From Atherinomorus stipes (lineage: Eukaryota; Chordata; Actinopteri; Atheriniformes; Atherinidae): a stretch of 64,000 nucleotides of DNA. The notes beneath the pieces are model-generated. The model searched no databases and was not told the origin of the DNA. It saw only the letters and a list, made by a program, of their open reading frames with translations. Location: positions 349,186 through 413,185 of the forward strand of contig JALJCO010001058.1 of assembly GCA_023101725.1 (NCBI GenBank), in the 5' to 3' direction. Positions 1 to 13,300 of this stretch are shown piece by piece. Each line of letters opens with the position of its first letter. Within the stretch, counting starts at the first letter, position 1. The translations under genes and the position numbers were made by a program.

Positions 1-84
1 AATAGCTGGGATAGGCTCCAGCAACCCCTGCGACCCTGAACTAGATAAGCGGTACAGAAAATGAATAAATGAATGAATGAATCA
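1..84 (+). mobile_element. 3' tail of a non-LTR retroelement (LINE/SINE tail) with GAAT microsatellite
   Basis: The window opens inside a motif very common in teleost genomes: a segment reading GGCTCCAGCAACCCCTGCG, then GACCCTGAAC...GATAAGCGG, ending in a short tetranucleotide run of GAAT/AATG units (about 61-84). This is the usual 3' end of fish LINEs and the SINEs that share their tails. The rest of the element lies left of the window. The exact family cannot be named from the tail alone. Confidence 0.7.
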
Positions 85-3000
85 TTTTCCCATGCTGTTG
101 CACAGTATACAGTATCTCACCTATGCCAATATATGGCCCAATAATAAAACAAAGAAAAAGGGAAAAAAAATGTTTCTGCAAATTATTTCAATGGTATTGT
201 AGTTTTCTGTGGTTATGAATCCCCCCCCCCCCCCCCCCCCCCCCCCAAAATAAATAAATAAATAAAAACTTTCTCCAAGTTAAGAAAGCTGATGCTGAAT
301 AGTAGTTTCTGTTCAGGCTTTTTTAACAGACCAACCTCCCCTTCTTCTTCCTCTTCTGTATAGGAAATGCATAAATATTGTGAAGCAAATAGCAGATCCG
401 TAGCTATTTAATGAGAACTTTGATTTTGCCTCTTATCTAATATACAAGGGAATGAAGATTCCACCTGCACTGCATTGCACCGCCAAGACTCCTTTTTTTA
501 TTTGGCCTACTGGAAAATATCTTACAAACACACAGCTTTGCTGAATGCATGTTTCTGTCTGTTATAGTTCCTTTTAAAATCTGTGTCTTTAGAGGACATT
601 TACTCCAAATCATTCATTTTTTTTTCTTTTGGAGATTTTTGGAATCAGCCTTTCACAAATAAGGAGAATAAGAAAAAGTCAGAGAGGAGATATTTCGACA
701 GGATGCTCTCTCTAAACTGTCTCTGCGTCTGCTGACTGATGAAGATTAAAGAGACAGAAACAGAGAGGAAAAGATTATAGGGTAGCAGAGATTGACTGTA
801 AGAGAGAGAGAGAAAGGGTAAAAGAAGGGAGGGAGGAAGAGAGGGTGGAAGATACCAGGCTACAACAGAGAGAGTGAGGGAAGAGCATTTGCATAATGTC
901 CTCCACCACAGTAAGTCCCTCAGGCTAGCCATGCTGGATAACAGAGGACCAATACTCTTAATTCAATCTCTTTATTTTTCTAATACTTGAGAAATTAATA
1001 ATTTGTCCCCATTCCACCCACAGCCACCCCCTCTCGTCCACGAAAACCACCGTGAGCGTCGAGCTGAGCTGCCTAAGTTTGTAACTTTAACCCAAGAAAT
1101 TGATGTGAGCAGGCCTTGAGGCAGACCTGCTAATGAATGGATAGAGAGTGAAAGAAGAAAGTTAAAAGATGGTCTTTTATAAAGTAATTTAAGAAAATCC
1201 TGTTAGCTGGATCAAGTACAAGAGTATAATTTCTTAAAATGGGAAAAAGAGGAGCTTTCGCGCCTCTCTTGCACACTTAATAACAAAATTAAGGAAGTAA
1301 AAAGATAAAGAGACGGAATCAATTAGGCCAGTGCTGGTAAACAGTGCTAATTGTAGAGAGGGTGGGATGGCCCATGGAGGTGGGACGATGGGTGCGATGC
1401 TCAAGTGCTCACACCCTCAGGTGGCTTAATGCCACACCACCTCCCACACTGACATTTCGGATGAAAACTGCTGGGCCAGAGGGGGAGAAAATTCAGGACA
1501 AACCTGCTCTCATTTAAAAGGTTTTCCGGCAACAAAGAAAAAAGTAGAATAAAAACCAGTTGTGATGAAAATGTACTTCTTGCCTCAATCATTTAGTTTT
1601 CATCATTACAGCACATGGATAATTCCTTTGTAACAGAGCAACAGCCATCAAACAAACAGCCTGTAAACCAAACACTAAACACACGAGACATAAGAGCTTA
1701 TCAGGCTGTTATTGTTCCAAAAGGGAGTCCTCTGTCACAGAGACCAGGTCAAGCTCTGTCAAAGAGGTGGACTGATGGTGAATATTTAGAAGAGCATCTC
1801 TTCCCTTTACTGCTTCATCTTGGGGACACAGAATCTTTAAATAGCATCAATTTATTTGATTTTAACATGCCATAATTGTTTGGGTTTTTAAAAACATATT
1901 TCATGTGTCTGTAGGTTGTAAAGATAATTATATTCCATAATGACTGTTTCATTCACACAAACCTTGTGTCTTTTATGCTGATGCTGCATGTCTTTGCAGT
2001 AAATCGTGTTATGCTTGTTTTTAGTTTGTTTTCCTTTAGAATTATTTCAAGCTATAAAATTATATGACTGATATATTTATTGAAATATACTTTTAGTTTA
2101 ACTGCTTCATAGGTTGATTAAATCATGTATTACTCACAAGACAGCTTATTAAAAACAATAATAAATTATTAATAATCTGTGGCCATATCAAATATTTATT
2201 TAGATGTCAGTTATTGCATTTTGTATAATTATAATTCCAATTTAATTTTTGATTACCTAATTAATTTTATTTTTTCTTAAATATATGTAGTCATCTTTTT
2301 ATTGTGTAGGTCCGAATATCCTCCTGTTGAGATAAATCCATATATCTAAATACAATCAAGCCAAGGTGAATATTAATTGTTAAAAAATAAAAAGTGTATG
2401 ACACAAACACAGTCAGATTGTTTCTGAGGATGAAATTAATATATCTTAATCTACAGATCTTTCTAATCTGTTACTTTACCTTTTAAAGAAATGTGATCTT
2501 TTTGACCTTTTATCCGGTATTTCCCTCTCCTCGCCTTCCTCAGTAGATAAAAGTGAGGATGATTGGTCTCTGTGGGCACAGCAGACACTGAGCATTATTT
2601 GATGCACATTCCCCTGGGTGTTATGATGGGGAAATAATTGTAAGTATTTGTATTTGTTTCTTTTTCACTGTGATGTGCTCTGGGAAATTCTTAATACCTT
2701 CTAGAGATTATACGGTAACTCCCAAACTCCCATGATTATAATTAAGCCTGACTTGGTTATAAAATGAGCAAATAGCAATTTAGTTTTGCATCGTGTGAGG
2801 GAGCATCTCTGTGTGTTCCTCTGTCTTTACATTTCTAAATATACTTGTGATGGTGCCTGTGAGTTTGAATATGCACATGCAGATTGTTTTGTGTGTTTAA
2901 GGGGCAAAGTGCTGCAAAGGAAAAAGCATCTATAGTGGAATGTTTGCTCAGGCATGAAAAACTGCTCTCATCTTTCTTCTGGCAAAAAAAGAAAACAAAA

Positions 3001-6000
3001 AAATCACACAAACATTCCCCCATCCATTCTCTTTTTCCTCCTTATTCTCTATCTTTCCCTGCTCTCTCTTTCTGTATCACTTACAAAGGCAGCCGTTTCC
3101 TCCAAAATGAGGCCACGTACGGAAGGTATGCAAATGAAATCATTGCTCGTGGATTAGAATGGGACACCATATACCCTAAATCATGATTGTCAATCATGGC
3201 TGGGGATTAAGGGATATGGGCTCACAGACCTAAAAAAGCAACATTTCCCCCCTCAGGCAGATCCCCATTGTGAGAAGCTCTGAGGAAGAGAGGGCTCCAC
3301 GGGGGAAGACAGCAACACTGGAGCACTAGTGCCCCCTTCTGTCTGATGTTTGCTGAACTGTTTCATCATCAAACGCAGTCAGAAATAGAGGCTGGCACAC
3401 ACAAGCCTATTCATTTACATTCGACGTAGCCGCAGGCAAAAGCTTGATTAGACAAATGCACATGCTTTGGTGATGCAGTGTTTCATCTTCAGTGGAGGAG
3501 AGAGAGAGACCTCATTTGTTTCTCTGGCATGTGCGCAGACTTGGTTCAACATCAGTGGGTTAGGAGGGCCATAGGCCTTACAAACGTAACAGATGTTTGT
3601 TTGCCCTCTGAGTGAGTGTGTTTAGCACTTCAGTCCTTCTAATTTTTTTGTACAGTTGGATTCTAATATGTACTGAACAATTTTATTTACACTTGGACAT
3701 GTGTCACAGAGATACACTCTACATAGATTGAATGTATCTACAGTAAGCATGTTTTAATCATTACAACAGCAGATCATTTTAATTATACAAATACTATTAG
3801 TTGTGACCACAAGTATCCAATGAAATGTGCCAAATATTGCTGCAAATCATTAATAGTGCAGCTCCAAACATGGAGACATGTTTAGTGGATTGTGTGCAGA
3901 CCCTGGAGCCCTCAGCTAGAGTGCCAGTCTGTTCCTGTGGAGCAGTCAACCAGACAAACCCAGCCAAGAGAGAGCAAGGCACAGGCACCGGGCCAGGAAA
4001 TAGCAGTGGAAAACACTCCACTACCGGCAGAGGATTGTGTTTTTATAAGACATGGGGGTGAGTGGGTGAGAAGGGGGGTGAAGATAAAAAAAAAATAGCC
4101 ATCTAAAGGATATTGGTGTATGATAGCAGGAAATAAGGGAGGGCTTTGTTTAGCTCCATCAGATGAGACGCTGATAGTAAGAAAAGTGAAGAGAGGAGAG
4201 GAGTTGGCACCGTTCACATCCTGCACAGCGCATCTCCCTGCTACCCAAGACTGAAGGTGGCGTGGCACCTGTGCCTTTCTGGCCTTGGCATTATATGGGC
4301 AGGAGGTCAAGGCCAGGGCAACATCTGCATCGCATCAGAGGGTCTGGCCAAGTGCCCACACAATGAAAGTCTCTCATAGAGAAACCCTTAAGAATAGATT
4401 TGAAATGTACCATGTGCTTCCTATTAATGTATTTACACACTGAACAGTTTAGCTTCACAAAATGCCACACAAACACTGCAGTGTGTGTGTGTGTAGTCAC
4501 TATCATTTGACTAATTTTAATCCCGGGATCCTTAATACCATCCCTACTGTCTTCAACAGCAAGTCCACCTGAGTCATGTTTCCAGTTGAGTGGAAAATAA
4601 ACCACCAAAACAGATATGAGCCACCAGCACACTAAAGAGCAAATCATTATGCATCATTAGGTGAAGATTTAGTTTAAACGTGTTTAGCAGGAATTAAGCA
4701 AAGCTGTTGTTGACATGGATTGACTGCTGTAATGCTTTATTGTCAGTGCTCCAGGAGGCAGAGAGAGGCCCGGCCTAGTTGGGGGAGCAGCAGTGTGCCG
4801 AAAGCAAGGATTTATGGGATGTTGAGAGGACTAGCTGGATATGCAGGAGTGGACAAACAGGAAATTATGGTTGATGGTTTATTTGGCAGAAGAGACGAAG
4901 GCGAGAGATGCATGGAAAAGGGCAGACAAAAGAGGGTGACAATGGCGAGGAGGATTCAGTTGAAATATATTTAACTTGAATATGGATGTAGCTCTGCTTT
5001 TATGGTTATGTTGCCTGAAACTACATGAAAGCATCCAATTTAGAGCTATAATCAGTGCTAGAAACAGCTGACTGCAGAACATAGCCTTAAAACAGGGGGG
5101 ATGGGAAAACACTGTTACATAAAGTTTTTGGGAGAAAAAAAAAATACAACTGCATCTTTCACTAGTACCTTGACTGAGCAAAGCTCTAACAGTAGTATAT
5201 TCCCCTTTAAGGGCTTAAATTCATCATCATATAGAGCAAAGGAACACATTCTCTTCTAATATTATGTTTATAGGCCACGTTCCAAAATCTCAAGGAGATT
5301 GGGAAGCCATCCTTGTATCCGAGTAACAAGCGGAAATATTCAGCAACTGCTTTGTCTGTCCTGGCTTTCTTGAATTCTGATCATGTTTCCTAGAGCACGA
5401 AAAGATTTTTAACAGGAAGGAAAATCAAAGGTGGAGCAACTTGCCCACAGTCAGTGCAAATCCAAGTTTTCCACCTCTTGTCCTGACACCAGTTTGTGTT
5501 TGTGCTTGCTGGAGTCTTTATGTTTCTGAATGTGTATGCAAGGGCTGCTCAAACTGACGAGTAAAAGAGGACAGTCTTATCCAGCTCTCCAGTGTTGACA
5601 GTATTACTAATCCGCTCCACCTGCTCAAACACCCGCCCCAAAAAACACATACCTCCCCCTATTCCATGTGCCTGTGCTGGGAGTCCCTGGGGCCAGGATG
5701 CGCCTCTGCCTTCGTCTCCACGCCAGTTATCGTCTCTGGCCCGGCTCCGCTCCCCCAACCCCTTCCTGTGCCACGCACATTAATCACCGCAAAAACAAAT
5801 AGTTTTCAAATGTTTGGAAAAGACCCACTGTTTGCATCAGAGCCTAACAAAATAATTTTTACAAGCTATCCAGTTGTGATTAGGGCTGAGAGAATTGAAT
5901 TTATGTGGCATTGATAATATTAATATTAGCCTAATTAATTATGTTGTTTGAACTTGCACAGCACTGTGTGTACCTTTTACACAACACTAACCAGCCGGCA

Positions 6001-6993
6001 CTGGAACTGAGCTCTCAGCCGTCTCTATCTCGCCAGCTCTCCCCGAGTTCATGACTACTGCACACAATTCATCAACTCGTAGATATCTAATCCCCTCTGG
6101 CTCTGCTCACTTCATGAAGTCTAAGAAAGAACTTTACTCTGGTGGCAAGAATTCCTATGAATACTTGATGACTTCTATAGAAAGGAAGACTGTTTCATCT
6201 CACTTTGAAAGTGACATTCGCAGAAAGAACCGGACAAACTTTCTATTCACAGCTCCCGAACAATATTCAGAGAGGGCAATAATAATAAAATGTTTTTTGT
6301 TTCTCTTTTTTTTTTATTGAGTCACTAATTAAGGTAAGAGGAGTACAGTGGGAGCAGCTTTGTATAGGAAATCATTTCAGGCATTGGGGCTATATCTTCC
6401 CTTGTACAGAGGACAGTTAATGTGAACCTCCAATAAGCCCTGTGTGAAGAAGTCCCTTCTAGTCTGTTTCTTTAATCACCAGAGGTCAAGATTTCATTGT
6501 CCTCTGACCCAGAAACACTGCAGATCAGACCAACAATGTCTTTGGACTTTGCGCATCACTGGATGAGCAAGTGTTGATCTGTGCAATTACAGTGACACAC
6601 ATTCAGTGACCCATCACACCAATCATCTGAGCCATGAGGGGACCACCCAAACCTCCTGAGAGGTTCTCAGATCTGTTTAGAGTCCAGGTCACACTTCTCT
6701 GTGATGGCCTCTTGACTTCTACTTTGTGGTCAAGGGTCAAAGGGTACAGAGGTGGTCATGTGTCTCTTTTAAGTAGACAGAGCTCTATCTCTCAATGAGG
6801 CTGTCTGTCAGGTCTCCTACAATCCATCACAAAGAGCAACTGTTCCCAGTGTGTTTAGTGCAACTGTAAAGGCTGATGTCTGACTTTAAATCCTTCACAG
6901 CTTGTTGATGGCCTCCCTTTAAAGCAGCTTCAGGTCCAATCCCTGTGCACAAGTGCAGCTGCAGAAATTATATATTTGGCACAAGCAAAAGTT
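85..6993. other. Gene-free interval, probably otx2-exoc5 intergenic DNA
   Basis: I see no exon with conserved-looking protein and splice sites here. Open frames are short and of low complexity, for example the CT/GA-rich strip near 780-900. In vertebrates the gene beyond the exoc5 3' end is otx2, so this stretch could hold part of its regulatory landscape, but otx2 coding sequence is absent. Complex single-copy-looking stretches lie around 2490-2650, 3180-3560 and 4700-4970. A minus-strand AATAAA hexamer at 6313-6318 could serve a long exoc5 3' UTR. Confidence 0.6.
221..246 (+). repeat. Poly(C) homopolymer, 26 bp
   Basis: An uninterrupted run of 26 C is followed directly by an AAATA-rich run. 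Its length in the assembly is unreliable, as with all such homopolymers. Confidence 0.95.
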
Positions 6994-7329
6994 TTTAATG
7001 TAAGCACATAAACCTATATCGTCCATTTACTTATAACAAGTCATATATCTTAATCACATGAATTGGTGATGGATTAGTATTTAAAAACAAATTAAACCCT
7101 AAGTTCATGGACATTTACATTTTAACAGCTCAGAGAAATAAACAATGAAAAAAAAGATAAAATGCACATTTCCCACATTCAAAGAGCAGTGGCCTTTCAA
7201 TGCCAGTATAGTTTGTCTGCTGGGGCCAGGCTGATGCATTCTCAGAAGTGGTAATAGGGATCCTCAAGGCGTGTCACCTCAAGCTTTTTTTTTTCTGGAC
7301 GGAGAAACAGCGAGGTCTTCAAACAGTCA
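6994..7329 (-). other. exoc5: Putative exoc5 3' UTR (proximal polyadenylation choice)
   Basis: This is the sequence immediately downstream of the exoc5 stop codon on the minus strand. The nearest polyadenylation-type hexamer on that strand is ATTAAA at 6994-6999, about 330 nt past the stop. A canonical AATAAA lies farther on at 6313-6318. Which is used cannot be told from sequence. Confidence 0.35.
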
Positions 7330-10300
7330 TTAACTAAAGTGTCGGCCCAGTCTAGCTGAACGATAGTCCACTCTGAGCTGGACAAAGGCATGCAGCAGGT
7401 TCCGGTCCAGATTTGTGAGATGTTCCCCTGAACAGACTTGCTTCAGGTTGTCTGGAGCGACCACCAGAAGGTTACAGAGGGCATGGAGTGTGTCAAAGAG
7501 CTGCAGCACCAGAGGCACCTGGAGAACAGACAAGCAATTAAATGCTTACCAACATATTTGTTTAAACAGGGGATGTGACCAGGAGGTCATGAAAAAGGAC
7601 TGTGTGAGGTAACTCACCCCTAATCATTGTAAAAAAGAAAAAAAAAAGGTTTCTTATATTACAAACATTTATATGTTCCAAAGAACGTGTGGAGCTGTGG
7701 TTCTCTGCAGACACCCTTATTCCTAACTAGTTAGAAGTAGTGCCTACGTAGGCAGAGCCATATTTGCCCTGAGACCGGTGCATTCTGGACCTGCGTCCCC
7801 TGCTCACCCTGAAGTCCTTGGCGCATCGTCGGTATTCAGCCACGTCGCAGATGGCCAGCATGCCTCCCATCGAGCTGTAGCTGTATTGCTGTAGATGCTC
7901 ATGGATGAGCCGGTGAAAACGAACACCCAGCTCTGTCAGCACTGTGTCCACGTTTTTCCCATCCATGGATTTCCGCACATGCTCCACCTGCCGACTGACG
8001 TAGGCACATACTTTGGAACAGGCCTGCCAGGGAAACAGAGAAAGCAGGTTCTCAAAACTGTCAAAGTGACAAAACAAACTAAAAAAAAACCTATTAGTGT
8101 TCAACAGAAAGACAACAAAGTGTGTGAAAGAAGGTGGTTCTAAAGCTGAATTTGTTTCGCTGATGTGGACTCTGTATCTCTTACTGTAGTGTACTGAATC
8201 ATGACATTGTTCTCATCTTCAGGCTTGAAATCAGTTTTCTTCTGCTCTGTTGCCAGGATGTGCTTCATCTGCCCCACCATACAGTTTAATGTTCTGAGCG
8301 TAAAAAGAAAAAACAAATAAGGAAAATGACAAACACTTGTTAAAAAAAAAAATCATTCTTGCTTTTAAGATGCCTTTATAAAAGCATGCGCTGCAGTTGT
8401 CACCTACCACCTGCTACAAACACTGACCTGTCGATTCCTGTGTCCAGTTTCACTTCCATCTGTTCAATCACCTCTTTCTTCTTATGTAAGCACTCTGCCA
8501 ACTTTGGAGATGAGCTGGAGACAGAGTTGGAAAAGTAAATTCAAAGGCCAGCTTCTCTCTGCACATAATAATTTGTTGACTTAGAAACATATAAAATGGA
8601 GGTTCATCTCACTGTAACCAACCTTATGAGAGGCATGAGCTGGTCATTAAACTGTTTGTCAAACAAGTGGAAAATGGAGTTCGCCTGCTGAACCACATCC
8701 AGGAAGTACAGGTTGGCATTTTTGGCATCAGCCGAGGGAATTGCTGTAGATTTTTTTTTTTAAAAAGGTGATCAAATAATTAAGGGAAAAAAAGGGTAAA
8801 GGAATCTTTCAATATCATTTACAGAGGATAGAAAAACACAGCTGCCTGATGTTTATTGCTTGATAGTGTATATACACAATGCATGGAAAAGGAAATCAAA
8901 TATTGTTTGTCTTCAGCCTCAGACAGTGAAGAGAATGTATTCAAACCACAAGGGCACTGGAGATGCATTCTTCTTAATGGAGGATGTATGTTACATAGTG
9001 AGTACTGGAAGAAAACAAATGCTTGTTTTTAGAGATGAACCGATCTGATACCTGGATCGGGTATCCGCTCCGATATTAACTAATTTGCTAGATGGGACAT
9101 TGGGTGAATGATTTCGATCCTGCCATTTCTTTTTTTATGAATATCATACAAAACAAGACAGTTACAGCCACTTTAATTATATGTTCACAACTCTGGTAAC
9201 ATCATCATGCAGAGCAGTGTTGTTTCTTTTAATTACAACAGGTGTTTCCCACCCTTACATGTGACTGGCTGAGCAGCGTTCCATGCCGTGGTACATTACA
9301 GTGTATGTACAGTTTGTTATTTGTTAATAAATAATATTAAAGTACATTTATATATGTGTTAATTTCTCACCTTTTTTTTTTAACAAGGCTAAATGTTAAT
9401 GTCAAGCCTGATGCCTTCACTCACATGGCAAGGTATAAGGTTCATTCATTTAACAGCAGTATCAGATTGGTATTAGGTATTGATCGATATGCTCAGCCCA
9501 GGTATCGGTATGGGACTGGATTGGGAAAAACTGGATCAGTGCATCTCTACTTGATCAAATCTTTAATATGGACAGCAAAGTAATAAGCACAAGTAACTGA
9601 CACAAAATGAAAACCACCACTAATAGAAAAGGTTAAAAATGAGTATAAAACATACCTATTATGTTGCTGTTTGAAATGAATTTGGTAATTTAACTTTACA
9701 ACAATTTCTGGGCTGCCCATCATTTACTGTTTTTATGATTTAGTGGGTAAGTAATAAAAAAAAACTTTTATATATCAATATTTTAATCAAATGTGCGTCA
9801 CCCAAACTGGGGAAATGGGCCGCTGCATTTAACCCATCTCTATATTTACTACAGAGTAGTGGGCTGCCATATTTCAGCCCCTGGGTCTTGCTCAGGGACC
9901 GACAGTGGCCCACCATTGTTGCCAGTCCAACTCCAACCTGGGTCCTCCAGACACCAGTCCACCTTTCTTACCACTAGATCACCACTCCTGAAGGCACATA
10001 CTGTATGAGGCTCCTGGCATCGCATATAACACAACCCCTTTCACTTTGAGGCAATGAGTTCAATTTATAGCAAAATGTTACATCACAGTACTTAACTAAG
10101 GGTAGAATTATCCAGCCTCTCTGTCTTTATCTCCATCATTCAGTCAGTGTATCCCAGGAGTGGGAAGCCAGAACTCTTACTTTTCTATTAACAGCAAACG
10201 CCCGTCAGCATGTTAACAGTTCACTTAACTTTAGAAAGAAATGAGTTAATGATGTTACATCCATTCTTTGTCCAATATTTTAAACAAACTATGAATAAAA

Positions 10301-13300
10301 ATAAATCATCTTATTATTTGCAGAGCTACCTTCTGGTTAATGTCTCAGGTTTCTTGTCTGTGCTGCAGCTTCTTTTTATGTTGAAACAAGGTTGTGCCTA
10401 AAAAATGTATGAACATTTGCAATCAAATTGAAGATGAGGAGAAATGTCAAGTACTTGAGTGTTGAGGACAGTGCAATGGTCCAGTAACCTTGTGGTATAT
10501 TTGACAAAAACATGTCTTTGATATTTTAGTAAGACCTGAGGAAACTGTCAACTTGTGAAAAAGAGCTAAATAAACATTGTTTATAGATTGATAGCAAGTA
10601 ACAAGGGTAAAGTTTTTTTTGGATTCATTAAGGGTGAACTGTCTCATCTAGAAGCTAAGGCTCAGTCTGGCCTTCACATTCTTCATCACTCAAAGGATCC
10701 AGGTCTTGAGCAGCGACACAGCTTTAAAAAGCAGAGGTGGTTTACAGCCCCTTGCAATCTACTGGCTTTACTTTCATAACAGTGTAATAAATAAGCAGAT
10801 AGTGAACAGACATGATGGATATAAGAGCTCAGTAGAATGTACCTGAAAGGCCAATCTCCAGGGCGTAGTCAATATGATCCACACACAGATGTTCAACCAG
10901 CAGGAGGAAGATTGAATAGGCATTCTTAGGCAGATCAGAGGGATCTGAAAGCTGTGTTACATTAAAGAAAAGCAAACATTCAACTTCCTTGCAAACCACA
11001 TGTACACCACAGTCCACATCCCTCCACAGAATCTGCAGAAAGCAGTGAAGCCTTACCCTGTGACATCTCTCAAAGGCATGCCGTGTCTCCTGCAGCAGAT
11101 TAACAACCAGCTCTGGGGACAGAAAGGTCTCCCCATGGGTGTCAATGCTGGGGCCCAGCGGAAGATTGGTGCGTTGTCTGATCCGCTCTTTCAGCTCTTG
11201 AATACTATGGAGATGAAGACAGAAGTGATTATCATTTCAAGCATTATTTACATCATAAAGCTTTTTATTTAAGAGAAGACCCTTCAAGAAGCAAAAATTG
11301 AAACTCTTACCTGCCAGTGCCAATTGGTCGTTTTTGGTGGTTCTTGGAGTCATAGTACCGCTGCAGAATCATGGCACCTCGAGTGCGAAGGTATTCCCTT
11401 TCCATGTCAATGTAACTTTCCAAATAAGAGGAAAATATGCTCTTTATCAGCTTGGACAGGAACGTATGCTTGTCGGAGCCCAGGTTGAACTCTGTCAGCT
11501 TTGTGGCTAGTGTTGTGGTTCTGGGGAAGTCAAATATCCAGATACAAACGTAAGAATAAAGGTAATTGGGCACACAGGAAGTGGTCAGAATTACTTCTTA
11601 AATTACCTGGTGTAAAGGTCATAGAGGTTCTTGAGGTACTGTTCTACATCAGAGTGTCGAGTGTCCTCCAGCTTTTCCCTAACATGAGCCTGCAGAAACA
11701 AAACCAGTTGAACACGACTACAGATAAGAGGAGTTCGAGCAGGATAAAAAAAAAGAAGAAAACAAAGAAAAAACAGTAGAAATACCTGCAGTTTGTTCTC
11801 AAAAATGTTCTGGATGAGTTTGGCCATGACAGTCTCTGGACTGCTGAAGATCTCGCCCACTTGCTTGTTAACCCTTTGGCAGAGGATTGCAGTGTCTTCA
11901 AACACATCGTTCCTCATGTAGGCACCCTTACAAGGAAAAAAAAAAAGAAGAGAGACACATAAAAAGCTTGTAAATGTGTTGTTTGTTTATATTACCGGTA
12001 TAAAAAGAAATTAAGTTTAAAATAAATGTTTAACACTCACTTCCTGACACTGCTTGATGTAGACATCCACACAGTGTGCATAACCCTTATAAAAACCAAA
12101 AAACACAGAGATATTACCTTTCTGAAGTCACAGTATCACTGCATAACAGTTATACATTGATACACATGTGTAGTCATATACTTTATAAATCAAGCAGCAA
12201 CTGAAACAATCACACTCAATAAGACAACGGATTAAACATGTTTTTTCCAGGTCACCTTGAAATGTAATAGAACTGCTGCAACCTCCCGCATACGTCCAAT
12301 CTCACCCCTGCGCTGAGCTGCGGTGAACTCCTGGATCAGCTGCCGCTCCAAGTCATGATACTTACCTGGGCAGAGGTTAAAACAAACCCAGACAAAAAGT
12401 TTGATAAGCTAAACAGAACGTCTGTGATATTCAGAGACAGCAGCTGATGACCACTGACGGAAACTTACTTGCAATTTTTGCTTTGACATCTGCAAATCTG
12501 CCATGAATGAAGAAATGGAAAATGATAAACAATGCAGTAATATACCTTTTTATTACTATATTGAGTTGAAATTGTGTAATGCTTGATACGTTTTCTTAGC
12601 TTTAAACTCTGAGGAACAACAAGCAATACACCATCTTCCTGTTGTCCTCTTGTCTAAAGCTGCCTCCAGGATGCCTGACTCACCTGTCGAAAGGCAGCTC
12701 CTGGGCAATGAGATGCAGCTTCTGAATGATATCAGCTGCCTCCTCAATCTGAAGTAGAGAGAGGAAAAAGTGAGTGTGTTTGGAGAGAGAGAGAGAGAGA
12801 GAGATGACAGGTGAGTGACAAAGAAAGAGAGAGAGTACAGCAGAGCCATGTGAGGTGGACATCCAGACAGAAAGTGGGCAGGCCGCTGGCAGTTTCTCCT
12901 CTTGGGGGGATCATCATCTTAGAGAAGCCTTCCTCCACCTCTCTGTGTTAAACAGGGAGCTGATAACAGACAGGCTGCGCTCACCTGGGCATCAGCAGCA
13001 GCAACAGCAGCAGCAGTCCTGACTTAGCAGCACATCCAACTCTTTATTGGCATGCCTTTTCTGAATGGGCTGTAATCCCACAGGAGTCTAAATCGCCTTC
13101 AATAATCTGTCCGGCCAGGGATATCTTTCTAAAAAAGGGGGCCCTGTTGAGAACCCCTCCCTCCCCCTGCTCCTCCTGTCATACATGCTGGCTAAAAAAG
13201 CCCCAGACCTACGAAAGGCCCGCCGTCCGCAACTCCTCTGTTCCCGCAGATGCCTGCCTCAGCTAACATCATTACTCTGCTCCCGTGAGGAGGATCCAGC

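Noticed and set aside
645..932. 95-codon minus-strand frame rich in S and L
   Set aside because: It is a translation of CT/GA-rich low-complexity sequence, with no splice context or recognisable domain.
4291..4647. 118-codon minus-strand frame
   Set aside because: No domain, no splice partner, and it contains a CA/GT repeat. Chance frame.
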